Below are positions 1 to 15,000 of a stretch of 64,000 nt of DNA, in pieces. Source of the DNA: Anisakis pegreffii (Eukaryota > Nematoda > Chromadorea > Rhabditida > Anisakidae); assembly GCA_035041965.1 (NCBI GenBank), contig JAPYMA010000173.1, positions 434,001 through 498,000 of the forward strand. The letters run 5' to 3'. The notes below the pieces were generated by a model that worked only from the letters and a program-made list of their open reading frames with translations, was not told the origin of the DNA and made no database searches. Position 1 is the stretch's first letter; each line of letters starts with the position of its first letter. The position numbers were made by a program, and so were the translations under genes.

Positions 1-3000
1 AAGAAGAATCTTCGGTTATAATTGATGAATTCATGTTGAAATAATTGTTGTTATTACAGAGCAAATACGTCCCGATCAGTTGAAATCTGAATGCGTTCGA
101 TATATCTATGGATTCGTTGAGGAATTGAGGCAGATATTCCCATCTCAATACACCAACTTACCGTGTTCGTTTGATTTGGTGGGTGATAATTGATTACATC
201 TCATCAGAATCAATTTTCTGAGGAGAAAGAAACGGCTTTTTTTTCGAGCACAAAATTTTTGGAAAGTTGAAAGTTTTCAGTTGATTGAAGCGGCCTTAGA
301 TGTGCTACTATTCGTGTATACTGCAAGTCGAAAGCATGATGAACGTGTGGACGGCGCTGCCGTACACGTGGCCTGGCAACGGATTAACAGCACATTCACT
401 GCGTTGCCATTGTAAGCGATCGAGCGTTGAGCTTTTGCGCATCAGTGAATCTCTTACATTTGATTAGTGAACATTTGATTTAGATGCTTTTTGAGTAGTG
501 AATTTATGTATATTTGAGTATTGAATATTTGGATTTATGTACATATTTAAATTTATGTATTTGAATTATTAGGATGTATATTTTTGAGTATTCGTTACAG
601 TAGAGATTAGTGACTTATCACATTGAATCATATCATATTAGCATATTGAATCTTATCGTTTGAGAATAATTGTTGAAGTTAGTTTGCAGCGCACTGTTGT
701 CCAATTGTATATGTTGTATGGGCTTGTGATATATTGCAAGATGTGGCGGTTGATTCGGTGATTTTTTTTCAGTGCTTCAATAAAGTTGAAACGCTCAATT
801 GATCAGCTGAGCGAGACGTGGTCAGTGGCAAACGAAGTGGATGTGGACAAGTTTTTGAGGTTTTATAAACGATATCGCATCGTGACACCGTTCAGCGATC
901 ATGAAAATCTTGTTGAGGTTAGTAGAATTTCGATTGATAAATGAATGGTTCAACATTGGAATGCGAGTGATGTGATTGGTGAAGTAGTGTGAACGTTAGT
1001 TACTTATGTGCAATAGTGCAATCATAGTGAGAGTTTTATGATGGGATCGATAGAGACTGTGTAGATTATGTGGTTTTCATCAGTGTATCAGTGAGGTTGT
1101 GGTGGTTTGTTGAAGTGATAGTTAGTTAGGTATGTTTATTCGATTGGAACTTTTTTTAAGTTATTGAGTTTGTTTTGTTCAGAGTCGGTCGAGATTTAAC
1201 AGGTGATGATTTTCTGTTGTTACGATTCATTCAGTCGTTAGGTAATGACGAAGGAAATCAAGTGGGATCTGTGAATTGCAGGCATCGAATGGTATGAAAC
1301 GAATCGGAATGGATTTATCAAACGATCACGAAGTACAGACAATGGACACGGTTGTGGCTGATAGCGAGAAGGTGCCTGAGGAGACGAGCGCTTTTGCGAG
1401 TGCTCTGAGAATGATAATGGATATTTTCGGTTGTTTTGCCATCTTGAAAAGAGATGATACGCGACAAGTAGGTTTGATTGATCAATTGAATGAGTAGTTT
1501 ACAGTTGGATTTTATGAATTATGATAGAGGGTAGCTGATTGAATAGATGAATGTTTGATTGAATAGATGCTGATCGTGAAAGATGGATGATTATTTCGGT
1601 TAAGAGGATAGCGTTTTCGCGGGTTCATCAATTGCAGTTGGTAGATGTGCAGTCTGATAAGTGATATGAATTAAAGGTGATAAGTGAGATATCGGAACGA
1701 GCCACTCACCAGCCAGTTCATTTACGCTCAGTTGGAATGTTCAAGTGGATTGACGAGCTCTGGTCTCGGATCGCCTATTGGCTTACGTTTATGTGCGATG
1801 ATTTCGCGGTATACGAATTTCCATCGGTATACAAGGTGAGAAGTTGCTTGCGTGTTTTGTGAATGATTTTTAATAGAATTGATTGATTGAGTGATCGTTG
1901 TGTTGATTTATTTGATGAGTTGTAGATTTTTAGTGTACATTTCATCAGAATCATTGGCATTCAGTAGGTTGCATTAACATATAATTGTTTGACGGTGGTT
2001 GTTTTGATGAACTTTCGTGTTAGTAATATAAAGATTAACAAGATGGTTAACTTGAACATGTGTAAGTAATTTAATTATTCAGTTTCCTTTTATGATAGTG
2101 AATTTGATTAGCTTAAGGCGTCATAGTTTACTCGATAGTTTTGGGTAGAATTTGCACATTGTGGCATAAATGAAGAGTATATGAATGAATGAAGGAAGAT
2201 ATGCAATAATATGGGAAGAACAATTTCAGAATATCGACTTGATTACGCTTCCGATTGGTGTAGAGCTGATGCGAAGTGTGTGGCGTTCACTGGAATTTAA
2301 TCGGTCTTTATGTGCCGTTTCATTGAAACAATTCGATGAGTTTGCAAAGAATCGTGAACGCTTTTGTTATTTACTGTGGAAATTAACACCACATTTGGAA
2401 CATTTGAATGAAGCCTTCAGGTATGGTTTATGTGTGTGCGTTTACGTGTTTGTAATAATTATTCGGTTAGATTGCTGAATCTTTTTGTTTTGTGGAAGAA
2501 TTCGTATTGAATATTCGTTTTATATGTAATGGAGTAAGTATTATTTAATGTTATGTGAGCATTTTGACGGGGTTATTTGTTGAGATTTGCTGGATTTTAT
2601 AAGGTATCAATTGGATTAAGTGGGCGGCCATTTCGTTTCATTTCATTGATTGTTGAGTTGGATCAAAGAAATATGTTGGGTTGTTAAGTGTTCTCGACGA
2701 TACTTCAGGAAAAGACTGGTGGACATTTCGTGCAATTTGAAGTTGTTGCTGTCATCTGAAGAAGAGATTTCAAATGAGCTAGGATTGGACAGTGATGGTA
2801 TGTCATCGTTGAGCGCAACAATGGAACAACTGCAGCAGTTGGGATTGAGCTTAATGCAACGTTCGTTACCAGCTGAGAATATGGTGGACCCTGTATTGAG
2901 TGATAAATACAATCATCGTTATTTGGAGAATAAGGTAGGAAAATTTGGTGTGTATCGTAATTTGTAATGCATCTGATTGAGATGATTGAGAAATATTGAT

Positions 3001-6000
3001 CATTCGAAGGGAGTTTGGCTTTGATTGTGTCAGTGGTTTGACGGCTGTCAAAGAGGAGCAAATTGCAATGCGGAAACAGATGCGAAATTGTATAATGGGA
3101 TGATGCAGTTTAATAATTTGAACTCATAACGGAGAAGAAGGGAGTGATGGCCGTATTGTGAGGGCTGTGTTCTGAAATAACACCAGTTTATAGTGATCTA
3201 GTTGTTTGATTGTTTGAATCGCTGATCTTAATCATATCTTTATGAAGGAATTTTGTTTGGAGTAGTGCAATTTAGAGTTTATTTTAATTCAATGGGGAAG
3301 ACTTAATGGGTATTTCCTTGATACTTTTTGAGTGGTATGTGATATCGAGGATGTGGTCAGTTTATTGCGTAATTTCAGTTGAGCTTGGTAGATGAGCAGC
3401 TGGAGATTGTTCAGCGATATCAGTGTATCGTTAGTGGACAAGACTCGTTGCGTCTATTCGAGACGTCGAAACATCCATTGATAGCGTCTCTGATAGCTTT
3501 CCATCGGAACGTTAGTGAGCAGATCGAAACCTATAAAGGCAGCAAACAACAGCAAGCATTTCGACCATCGTACGGTGATGTGAGTTATTTCGTCGTGCTA
3601 ATCGCTATTTTTATGATCATTATCAATCATAATGATAATAGTATCACTGAAGAGTTTGTTGTGAAGAGTGTGTTGTCGAACGGATAACTATAATATAATC
3701 ATTTATGTAACTCATGATAATGTACATAATCATAATGATAATAGTTTCAGTTTGGAGAGGTTTCCGCCGAAATGCGTTCATTCTTAAGAATGACTAGCGA
3801 TTGGTTTAGCAATGTCGGAGTGGAGTTTAATGAATGGCAAAATCGTTCAACGGAACAACTGAAATTGAAGAAAGCACAACTCGAGAGTTTCATCGTGTCA
3901 GCGTCAACGTTTTGCAATGTTAGTTAATTGCTTCAGTTCAATCCGAAACGAAAAATGATTCGTTTAATCGATGATTTAATTGCGATTAGCGAGTCACTTG
4001 GAAGACTGACTGGAATGTAATGATCGCCTGCCTCCTCACTGTAATGTAATGATCCATACGGAAATTCGTTAGCGAGTGAAATGAAGAGGGATATATAATG
4101 TTGTGAGTGTGAATCATTCATTGTGAGTTGAATTGGGTTTGATTCATTGAAATTGCTGCGATTGATTGTGAAAAGTATTCGAAAGGAGATGAAATATGAA
4201 AGCAATTAACATCATCACCACCACTGGCATTCATTATTGGATAGTTGTTGAAGCATTAGATGTGAAATTGAAGTGTTAACTTGTAGTGTTAAGCTGAAAA
4301 CACAATTGTTTTAAGCGAATCATCAACAATTACTTGGCATATGGGGATATAACACAACCGTTTTTGTTTGGAGTTCGTGCGTTGTTGATCACATTAGCGT
4401 ATGTTCGTTCACAAATTGATGGCGTTTTGAACGCAAGACAACTGATGTTTGGATTGTCGATGCCATCGACGAGCAAGGTTCGTTTCGAGATTATCGTTTG
4501 CGATTATTCGATTAAGTTGGAGTGAATCAAGTAGAGATAGATTTGAATGAAGATGAATTGAAGAGAAACTGAATTTGCAATTGAGGTAGGTGGATGAATG
4601 CCGAATTTGAACAGCGATTAATTATGAGTATGGAAGTTGGTAATTTAAGCTTTGCGATGGTGAAAATATTTTTTGACCTCGTTTTTTAGTTATGTTCTAC
4701 AGTTTGGCCGTCTTTTGAGAACAGAGTTTATCTCGGATTGGAAAGGGGTTGATCATATGGGAAATGACTATTGAGAGTGTACAAGGCGAGTACAAGTTCA
4801 GTTGGCATGTGAAAATTGTTTTTTAATTTATTTTTTGATTTCAGTTCGAAATAGATGAATTCGGTTGTGTGCGAAATGATGAGATGATGAACTGGTGTTT
4901 AACGGAGAAGTCGATAATGCCGAAAAGACTGCAAATTTGTTTGGTGGAAGCATTTTTGAGACAACGAAGCGGGGAGAGGAGAATGGACTTGTGCATTAAA
5001 TGGATTGGTGGGTTGTTAGCACGAAGTTCAGAAATAAAGTATTTGAACATTCAGTGATCATTGAAGAATGTTTCAAAAGTTTAGATGGATTTCTAAAATG
5101 GTTTTTAAAATATCTAGTGAAGTGTTGTTTAAGAAAAGGAATGGCAGAAGTGGTATGAACGGAATTCGGATAAAAAGGAAAAGTCGTTCGTTTATCGAAA
5201 GTCAAAGAGCGGCGGTGGTTTTGATGGTTCTGAGAAAGTGCTCGATGATGACGAGTTGGAGGTTTGAGATTTTGGAGTTGTGATTTGAAAGAGAAAACGA
5301 TTTTGTTCGCTGTTAAAAGGTTTTGTATTTATATTAACTTCTGGAAGAAATTGCTCTAGGTTTATTTGATGATTCGTGGTGTTTGATTGGTGATTCATTC
5401 GGCTCTGAATCGAAACTTAGCATTTTCCATTTACAGATTCGGAAAATGTTTCCTGATTTTTCGACAGCATTCGATGGAGATTGCGCAGAATCGATGGAGA
5501 AGGGTGATGATGAGGACGAGTCGAATAAGAGGAACGATACGATGGCAGATGAAGAATTGTCTAGGCTCCTACATGGACTACTTGATAGGCATGGAGTTGA
5601 GCATCAGTTGGAGAGTAGAAGCATGAAGATGATGTTTGATGAAATGTATTTACCGATGATGTGGTTGCTGGACACAACGTGTGGTGCGATGGCAGTGGAG
5701 AGTGATATTGATAGATCAATGATAGGTGAGATTTTAGTGATTTTCATACAGCGGTTGACTTGATTAAGTGACGATGAAGTTGAAAATTTATTAGGAATTC
5801 ATTGTAATGGTTCATTTTTGGTGGTTTCGAATCAGGAAATGATTCAATTGTTCAAAGTAGTGGTTAAAATTATTAGTTCAGTGAGTGATTTCAGCATGCA
5901 GTGATGAAGATTTTTGAAAGTTGATTATGATTTCAGTATGATAGAATTGACTGGTGGTTAACAGTGTTTTGATGTTGTCACTGAAAGAATCGTATTTCAG

Positions 6001-9000
6001 TGTCACATCTGTGGAATCTGCGACACTTGGATGGCAATGAATCGAATGGGAAGCGGCAGTGTGTCATAGATGTCTACAAAGAGAATTCACCCAGCGAGTT
6101 GATGCGGTGTGTAGAGGCGTTGAGCAATCTCAATAAACGACTTAGATGGCTGCGAGAGAAATGGCCGGAAATGACCGTTCTCAACGATATTCTTCAGGTT
6201 AGTGGAAGAAGAGAAAATTTTGAAACATTTGCCAGTTTTATTCAAATTCACGGTTGATGTTGATTTTGAGGTAGCTGAACGCATACTGAACAGTCCGGCA
6301 ACGATGCCTCAGATGCAGTTTGCAGCGTTACTGGAACGACTTCTTGGTATGATTTGTGGAGTGTTTTGAGTTGCTGACTGGCGTATGTGAACGTATATCG
6401 AATAAGATTTTAAGTTTGCAACTGTTTTGGGAATGTTTTGAGAAATTTATTCGAATTTTCCGAGGTGATAATGAAATTGTTTGATTGTTAGGCGAAGCGG
6501 AACATTGGGAAAAGGTAGCAGATCGGGAACATTCAATATCGGAGGAGTTGAACCGATTGAGAGAGATTTTAGTTGATTGGCGTAAAATGGAGGTTTTGTG
6601 TTGGAACGAACTGTTGCATCGTGTTAGGGTTGGTTTTTGGTTTTATTATTATTGTGGTTGTGATTATTATTATTACTTCATCGAAAATTGTTCGCAACAA
6701 TAATAATAATAATATTAATAATAAGACAATGAAAGTGATGGATAAAATGACTGCAGAGAGTGTGCAGTGACGGAGCATTTTTAATCGCATGGCCTCTGTT
6801 CGAATCACTCAAAGACGAACAACGACTATCCAATGAGATTTTGGCGATTTGCATTGAATGGATACAAAAAGGAACGCTGATCGATTTCGACGCACGACTG
6901 GATTCAGTTCGATTGCTGGCCAACTGTGCAGTGGTGACGAGACGTAGCGATCGGAATGTGCTGAAGAGAAGACTGCTTTCAGTAGTTGCATATTTTGAGC
7001 AGTATACAAAGGTTATTATGTTGATTTGGTTTAAGTGGATAAGTGAGTGAAGGCATAGATTGTTTTTTTTTTGTTGATATGGTGTTGTCGAAAATATTAT
7101 ATTATAATTGTTGGTAATTTTGTAGTATCAATGTTAGTATTTACTGCATCAGTTGGAGGATTGTGGTTATGAGTATGATTAGTTTTGTATTTCTTTTTGT
7201 TTGGGGTTTTCAGAGTTCTAGCTTGATTCATTTTCAGATCATTGAAAGCAAATTCGAAGCATTGAAAGCGCCGATGGAGGCTCAATTGCGTGATTTCGTG
7301 AAGATAGTCAAATACAATGATTTGAATCTATGGAGCGTGAAGCTGTCCGCACAAAAGGCTCATCAACAGTTATTCAGGATTGTGAAACAGTTTAAGGTAT
7401 GTTTGTAGAAGGATTGAAACGGGGACAATTAGATCAAGATTCATCTATAATAGATGAGGTGCGATGCGATTATCATTGGAATCGTATTAGCACATTAACT
7501 ATGTGAAAATAATGACTGTGTATTATAGAAGTGTCTACCGTGAATGACTTGTAAAATTATCTGATGAAGTGATTCAAGTTTGATGTTTAGATTTACGATT
7601 AGATGTTTTAAATTGCAGTACGAGATTGATTGTGTTCAGATTTGTGGAAATGAGCCGGTGCTAGCGTTGATCGATACCCTATTGCCAATTCCATCATCCA
7701 TTACTATCAATGAGCAGAAGAATTTGGCAATGGTGATGTATGAGATGCAATCGAGCCATTGTGAGGAAATTCTTCGAGTGAAACGAGCGAAACAGATCAC
7801 TGAAACAATTGTTGAAAAGATGAATTCACACGAGTTTTGCGCGGACGAATTGCGTGAGGTAAGTGACCCAACAGAAAGAAAAATTGGAGAAAAGTTGAGA
7901 GACCGACGACAAGTTTGAGAGTTTGGAGTGTCAAAAGTTTCGTTTGAGATTGTGGAGCTGACAGTGGATTGCGATCAGTTGATACGAAAGGAAATTCTTT
8001 ATGAAGGTGACGATGCGGAGAAAGAGAAACAACAAGGCAGAGCGATGGACGAAAGACAGAAGGTAGGGTGGATCGTTCGTTTCGTTTGTTGTGTTGTTTG
8101 TTTTCAGTGGATGATCTGATTGTGAGCAGAATTTTGGAGTAATACTGAAAAAAACGACAGCGTATAATATTGTTCTTATAATTATCATGATTGTTGATGG
8201 GAATGGTGTTGATAGTGTAATTATTATGTCTGAGAATGGGGGGTATTATTGGAGAAAGTGATATATCTGTTTTGATCATATCAGCAGAGAAAAGTCGTGA
8301 ACTTGTTTATTGAAGTTGTGTTCATATTGTTCAGCCTAATTATTTTTATTGTTTTGGCCATAGTTGGGGTGTATGTTTACGGAGAGAGACATACGTTATT
8401 GGTTTGCGAAGAACTGTGCGCAAATAGTAGTAGTATTTGTCTTGTGAATATTTGCTTACAATTAGCGTATTCATATTCAGTATGAGTGGGTTAATTAATG
8501 TCATTTGCACACATTTAATTTAATATGGTGTGCATAATATAAGCAAATGCTTGAAGGCGATATCGTTGTTGTTGAAAAAATCGAACGACGTTGGTGTACG
8601 TTATCGGAGAGGAATCACAATTGATAGTGAAGCGTTGACTGGTGATGCAGTGACGAATATGGCAGATACTGATTGCACTTTGACTGAGGTTTAGTTTCGT
8701 TTTTATGTTGGTGTTGGTGTTTTTCGAGTGTTTACAAAGAAAAAACGTTAGTGGTGATGATATCAGTAATAGGACTGATTGTTGTGTAATTGGTAAATGA
8801 GAAATTGAGATTAGATTTACGGGAAGGCGAAGGATTTCGTATGGTGATATTGTTAAGAATGACATTGATGATACAGATAACAGTATCAGTGGTCATATTG
8901 AATGTTCTTCTTTAAGTTGGTACGGCAGTGTGCTGCGTCAAGGAGTATTGCACTGAAATCGCTGCATAAACCAAACGATCAACTGAGCGCGAGTACAATT

Positions 9001-12000
9001 TTGCGCATGAAAGGAATAACCGAATACACATTGCAACAGTTGTTGAAGTGGAACAAGAGCATTTCGGTGAAAAATGGCGATTTGAAGAAAATTCAGTGTG
9101 CACTGGGAATGCTCGGCAAATATGCTGACGATATTAATAGTGGAAATGTAGAGGTTAGTTTTTTGGATTGAATTGTTCCATTCTCTAATTCTAAATTAAG
9201 TAGAACTGAGACCAGTAGGAGGTTACATCAATGGTTCAGTGATGTAGTGAAAACTTTGTTGAGCAGCGAAATCTGGCAAGAAATTTGATGTGATTTTGAA
9301 TGAGTTGTTTTTTTTTGTTTTGTTTTTTTAAATTAAAATAGTCGTTCAGAACAATGCAATGGGATGCGTTAATCATCAGCAGTGGTATAGGTCGTTGTGT
9401 TCGTGTAGTTTGGAAATACTTCCGAAGTTAAGCCTTTTATCGGAGCAGATATCAGCAAAATTGAATTGTGCACCTGAAGAGGAATGCGAAGAGTCCAGCA
9501 AGGTTTGTATTGTTGTTTGGATTCGGTGGGTGGCTATGAGAGTGTTAGGTTGTTTTCGAATAGCGATCAATGTTTTGTTGTTTCGGCTGAGATTGTTTCA
9601 GAAGTGGCAGTGTAAAATATAATTGAAGGTTGTTTGAATGGGATTAAGGCACATTTTTTGTAGATAAGTTTATGATAAAGTGATGAATAAGTATTTGATA
9701 TCGATGCAGCAGCAGCAGAAGCATAATTTCTTTTTTTATTAGTCTTCCTCCATTGTATTCGTATGGTGGCAAATGAAATTTGATGATTTCGATTGCTTCA
9801 CAAAATTTCAGATCTATCAAATGAGCGGTCTTCAAGATACGGCCTTGTCAGCTATCAGTAAGCAAAATGCTCAATTCGTCAATGTTCAAAAATTGGCTGA
9901 AAACATCCACAAATCAGTGGATCGTTTACGCAAATTGGTTGGTGATGAACTGATGAAAGTGGACAAGTGCGAACGAATTGTTATTTGGCGAAGGTATCGT
10001 TTTATGTGAATTGTTTTAGAGAGTGGATTGAGTTTAGATGCAATCGTTATGAATTTCGAATGAAAATTATAATGTTACAGGCAAAATATTTTGGAATTGA
10101 ACAATGTAATACATCGAGAAGCAGAATCGTTGAGCGGTGATTTTGTTGAACTGTCGTGGTGGATGCAAGAGGAGAGTGAACGTGGTATTGGGCTGAGTGA
10201 ACAGCTGATTAAGACGGCTCATATCAGTATTTTGGATTGTGATGAGAGGGTTTTTGAGAGGAACAGAGATGACGGTAATGAGGCCATCGAGTCTGCAATT
10301 CTATTTGCCATACAATTGGTTTATAAGCGTTTAGTGGATGACGGCGAGGAGAAGACTGCAAAGAAAACGAACGAATCAGAACGTCTAATGGATCGTATGA
10401 GTAGATTGTTCGGTGTAATGATGGCAGTGGATTTGAGCAAGGTTTGAAGATTTATCAAGAAAATATTTGGAATTTTTCGAAATTATTTTGAAATGGCGTT
10501 AAGGCGATAAATGTTAAACAGACGTTAGTAAGTTTTAAAAAATTGAGAATTTTTAAAGCTTAGATTGAATGCAGTCTGATTCGGGTCTTTTCAGTATATT
10601 GTAGAGCCGAAACTTGGTAAAATTTATTTGAGAAATTGAGCAAAGCATTTTGGATCGCTGGTTTTTAAGCAGTAAGCAATGATGATCGACTATTAAACGT
10701 TATAAGATGGATAAGTCGTTCTCGTATGGGATGACGAAAGCGTTCTCATAACCGTTGTAATATAAGATGAATGCGATCTCTTCTGCAAGCCTATGAGCGC
10801 ATTCTGTTTCGTTTCTTAAAAAAAGGAAGAAAGAATTTTGAGTATGTTGAATAGTGGTGTTTGTTGCAGTCGGCATCAGCTGTTTGGGATTTCTGTGCAT
10901 TGGCATCTGAAGGTAATCGACTGCCAGAAGAGGAGTTACGAAAAACGATATCATTCTGTGCGTCGTTACTGAACGTTTTTGGAGCGCTCACCGTGACCCT
11001 GGAGCGTTTTTCAGAGCAATTATCGCTGTTCTATTTGCATTTCGAGTCGGTGGTCGTTCAACTTCTTCAAAAGGTAATCGCGCACTCCGTGATTGTTGCG
11101 CTGATTTCGTATGAAATATTCGTTTGTTTAGCGTTTTGCCTTCAATGTTATGTGAGTTTTTAGCGTAGCGTTTTAGACGGACTGTTCCGATTGAAAGATT
11201 GCGGTGATTTTGTAGTAGTGAGTAGAAAAAGATTGGTTGATTGATAGGAACAAATAAGGTGTTACGAAAGTGATGTTGAAAAGGTTCTGTGTTATCAAAT
11301 GAACAGGATGGGATTTTGGAAGTATAATGGATGATGCGATTCCACATTGAGGGAATGAAAACTGAGATTGAGTGAGAACGAATAAATAAATAGTTTTAGT
11401 GAAGTAGATGGCTTGTTGTTGTTGTTGTAGGGTTATGTAAATGCGATTCCGAAACCAGAGCAAAACGGTGATGCAAAAGGGGACGGCAGAATGGTGGAAT
11501 CAGACGAACCAGCGGGAATGGGCGATGGACAAGGCGATCGGAATGTTGCTGATGAAATGGATAATATGGGACAGGTATCTCTAGTTTTAGTTTCAGTATA
11601 TTATGGCCGATGAACAGCGCAGATAATGAGCCAAATGATGGAGGATATTATATTTTAATGATTTATTTTTGTTTTTGTTTTTTTTTGCAGATTGAAGGAC
11701 TGAAAGGTGAAAATGAACAGATGGGTGAGAAATGTGATCAGCGAGAGAAGGAGGACGAAACCGATAAACCGATCGATGTGGACGACGATTTTGCGGCCGA
11801 TCTGGAGAATATCGATAGAGAAGAGAAGGAAGGTAGGTGGATGGGGATGGATGTCGTACGAGGATTGATAGCGATTTGGAGGGCAGAGAATCTATTATTC
11901 ATTTGAGCATTTTTGCATCTTGTTTCGTTGACGTGATTAGGGAATTCTGAACACAAAGTAATGGCTTCATTGAAGAGAAATTAGCTTTTGAATTTTGTTT

Positions 12001-15000
12001 GATTGTTTTGTTTTTTGTAGATGATGAAGAAGATGAGGATAGGGAAGGTGACGATGATGAGCCAGAGTTAGACGATGCGATGGGTGAAGTTGACGAGAGC
12101 GATGAAAATAAACTGGATCCAGAGCTTTGGGATAAAGAAGACGATAAAGATGAGAAGCAAACCAATAAAGATCTCGACCAGAACAATGAAGGTTTCTTGC
12201 TTACGGTTGAAAGTAATTTGATGATGTTTTAGAGCGATATCGATATTCTTTTTAGCGATACTCTCCAACCATCTAAACCAAATGTGGTTCTGTTAATTGG
12301 AAATTAATAGAACCACATTTGGTTTAGAAGATTGGAGAGTTTTCGTGAAAAAATTTCAGTGGAGAATTTAGATTTGTTTATTGTGCGATCGCTTTAGTAC
12401 GATTACTTTCTTCCGTTGATCGGAATAAGCGTAGTGGTGATTGTTTGATATTTTGAAATTTTATTGTTGCTATTAGGAAGGGTTTGTTTTTAGAGAAAAT
12501 ATTGAAGATCTATTTTGTTTCGTTGTCCTAAGAGACTATAGAAGACCATACTAGAAGTCATATGATCGCGTATTTTCGAATGAACAGTTGCAATTAATAG
12601 AAATTATTATTTACTCATTCAGGAGTGAACGAAAAAAGCGATCAACTTACGGCCAAGGATGATGAACGACAGAATAATCCGGAACTGAAAGAGCGGGAAT
12701 CAGAGGAGCATGACGAAGGCGATACGGATCAAGATCGCGATCTGGAGAATGTTGACGAACGCAATCAATCGGACGAAATGAACCCTGATGAGCAGGAATG
12801 TAAGGACGCGGAACCGAAAGATGTTGATGAAGAGCAAGTGGATAGTGCGAAGAACGATGAAGATCAGGAACACAATGAGGACGAGGAGTGTTTAGCGGAC
12901 ATAATGGATGGTAAGAAGTTGGACGATGATGAGAATGGAACGGGCGAGGATAATGAGAATGAGCTGGAGGAAGAGTGCAATAAGGATATACAAGAGGAGA
13001 GTGCGGAACAACAAGAAGTTGGTGGAATTGTATTTGTTGTGATTGATTTGTTTTGCGTTCAGATATGTTTAGTGAGAGTTACAGCATTGCAGAAATGGAA
13101 TGGAATTGTATAATGTTGCATCACATTGCATAAAATGTTATCAAAGAATGTATAATATCATTCGTTGTATCTATGTATGTAAAGTGTTCATGTAAAAATC
13201 AATAAGTTGATGTAAAAATCTGCTAAGTTCATGTGAAGATATATGATCATTAGGCATGAAATACGCTTTCGAATAGGTCATTCTGTAGTGGTGATATTTG
13301 CTGATGTGCACAAGTGGATGTGTTTACGAAGATGGAGTTTGTGTTGTTAAAGTCAGATTTTCGATCGAATCATCATCGGTTTCAGTTTAGAATAAAATCT
13401 GTTGTGTTGCAGGATGAAGAGGTTTCGAATGATCAAAACTTAGCGACGACGAATGAAGCAAACGAAGAAAACGATGAAGCTAACGCAGACGAGTCGGCGA
13501 AAACACATGGAGGAGGTGGGATGCAGCAAGCGGATGATGAGGACGCGACGAAAGATGACGATGTGAAGAATCAGGCAACGAATGAGACAAACGAATCTGA
13601 ACAAAACGAGAGCGAAAGTGATGATACTGAGTGAGTGTTTTAATGGTGTAGTGTTTGAGTTTTGTTTTTGATTTTGTGCGGAAGAAATTTCATCGTGATT
13701 ATGGGCTTGCTGAATGGTGAGTCATTGTTGTGGTGGTTTTGAAAAAGTTTTTGGAGATATTCTTTGATTATTAGGACGGCAATACGCATATCTCTGCGTA
13801 GTTGAGACTGATCAATCGTTTGGTCGTAACTGATCAAAAGTGATCAAAATTATCAGCAAAAGTGATCAGTCGTTTTGCATTTCAGTGCTCAAAATAAGCA
13901 GAATTCAAGCAAAAGTAAATCGGAGCAACAGCAAACGCCATCTGAGAAAACGGATAACGAGCAGCAGGATAAGAGTGATGAAACGAAGGCAACGGGTGAG
14001 AAGGATGATGAGAAAGAAAGGAAAAACGAGGCAATGAAAAAATTGGCCACGGAATTGGAGCGAATGGAAACAGATGCGGTTCAAGAGGGACTCGATGACG
14101 ATGACAAAGAGCAAGAGGAAGTAGCCGAGGAGAATCGTGAAGAAAACAATTTTACGACTCAAAATCTGAACGAAACGCTCGATTCCAAAGAACGTTTAGT
14201 GATCGATAAAGCATCCATTCAAGAGGCTAAAGATTCCAAAGATAAATTGGAGCAGTTGAAAAATCGACGTAAGGAAAAGAATAAGGTAGGCGATGCGGGA
14301 TTATACTTCTGTGTCATCCGTTAATGTATTTGTTTGAATCGAAACTGTTTTTGAGATTATTTTTGGTTGAGGTTTAGTGAATGAAGAGATCATATAAAGT
14401 TTTAGTAGTGACTTATATGATGATTATCAAAACAGAAAACAAATACAGCAAGCAAAAGATTTGGTATTTGTGATAGGGATGAATCGTGATTGTTGAGTAC
14501 TTGAGTTCTATTTGTGAGTTCTATAACGATGTGTTGGTAACAAGGTTGAGGTAGTGTAGTAGACAAGTTGCAGAGAATGTTTAGTTTAAAAATGTCGACA
14601 AATAAGTTGAAATAACTAGATTTTACTTATTCCATTTGAAAATGTTTTGTTGGTGTTAAAGGAGAGTGACGATTTGATCAGAGAAATGCCTGATGATGAA
14701 GAGGAACAAGGAGAGAGTATGGAGAATGAAGGTGAAAAAAATGAGCAAAGCAGTTCAAAATTATCACCATCAAATTATGCTCCAGTTATCCATACGTCAA
14801 CAAATCTGTATCAACTGGTATGTTCATCAAACTGCTATGTTCGAGTGCATTCGCTTGATCTTCTAGAATCGTTCAGAGATTGTTGATGTGTATCGAATGC
14901 TGTGAGAATAAGATATGTGCTTGTTAAGGCGGATATTGCAACGATGGCGCCTGACATAGCAGCGTTGAGTGTACGTGATGATGAAGAGGTGGCCGAATCG

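Noticed and set aside
1183..1202. Possible 20-base microexon in midasin
   Set aside because: It would break the frame; joining 917 directly to 1282 keeps phase 0.
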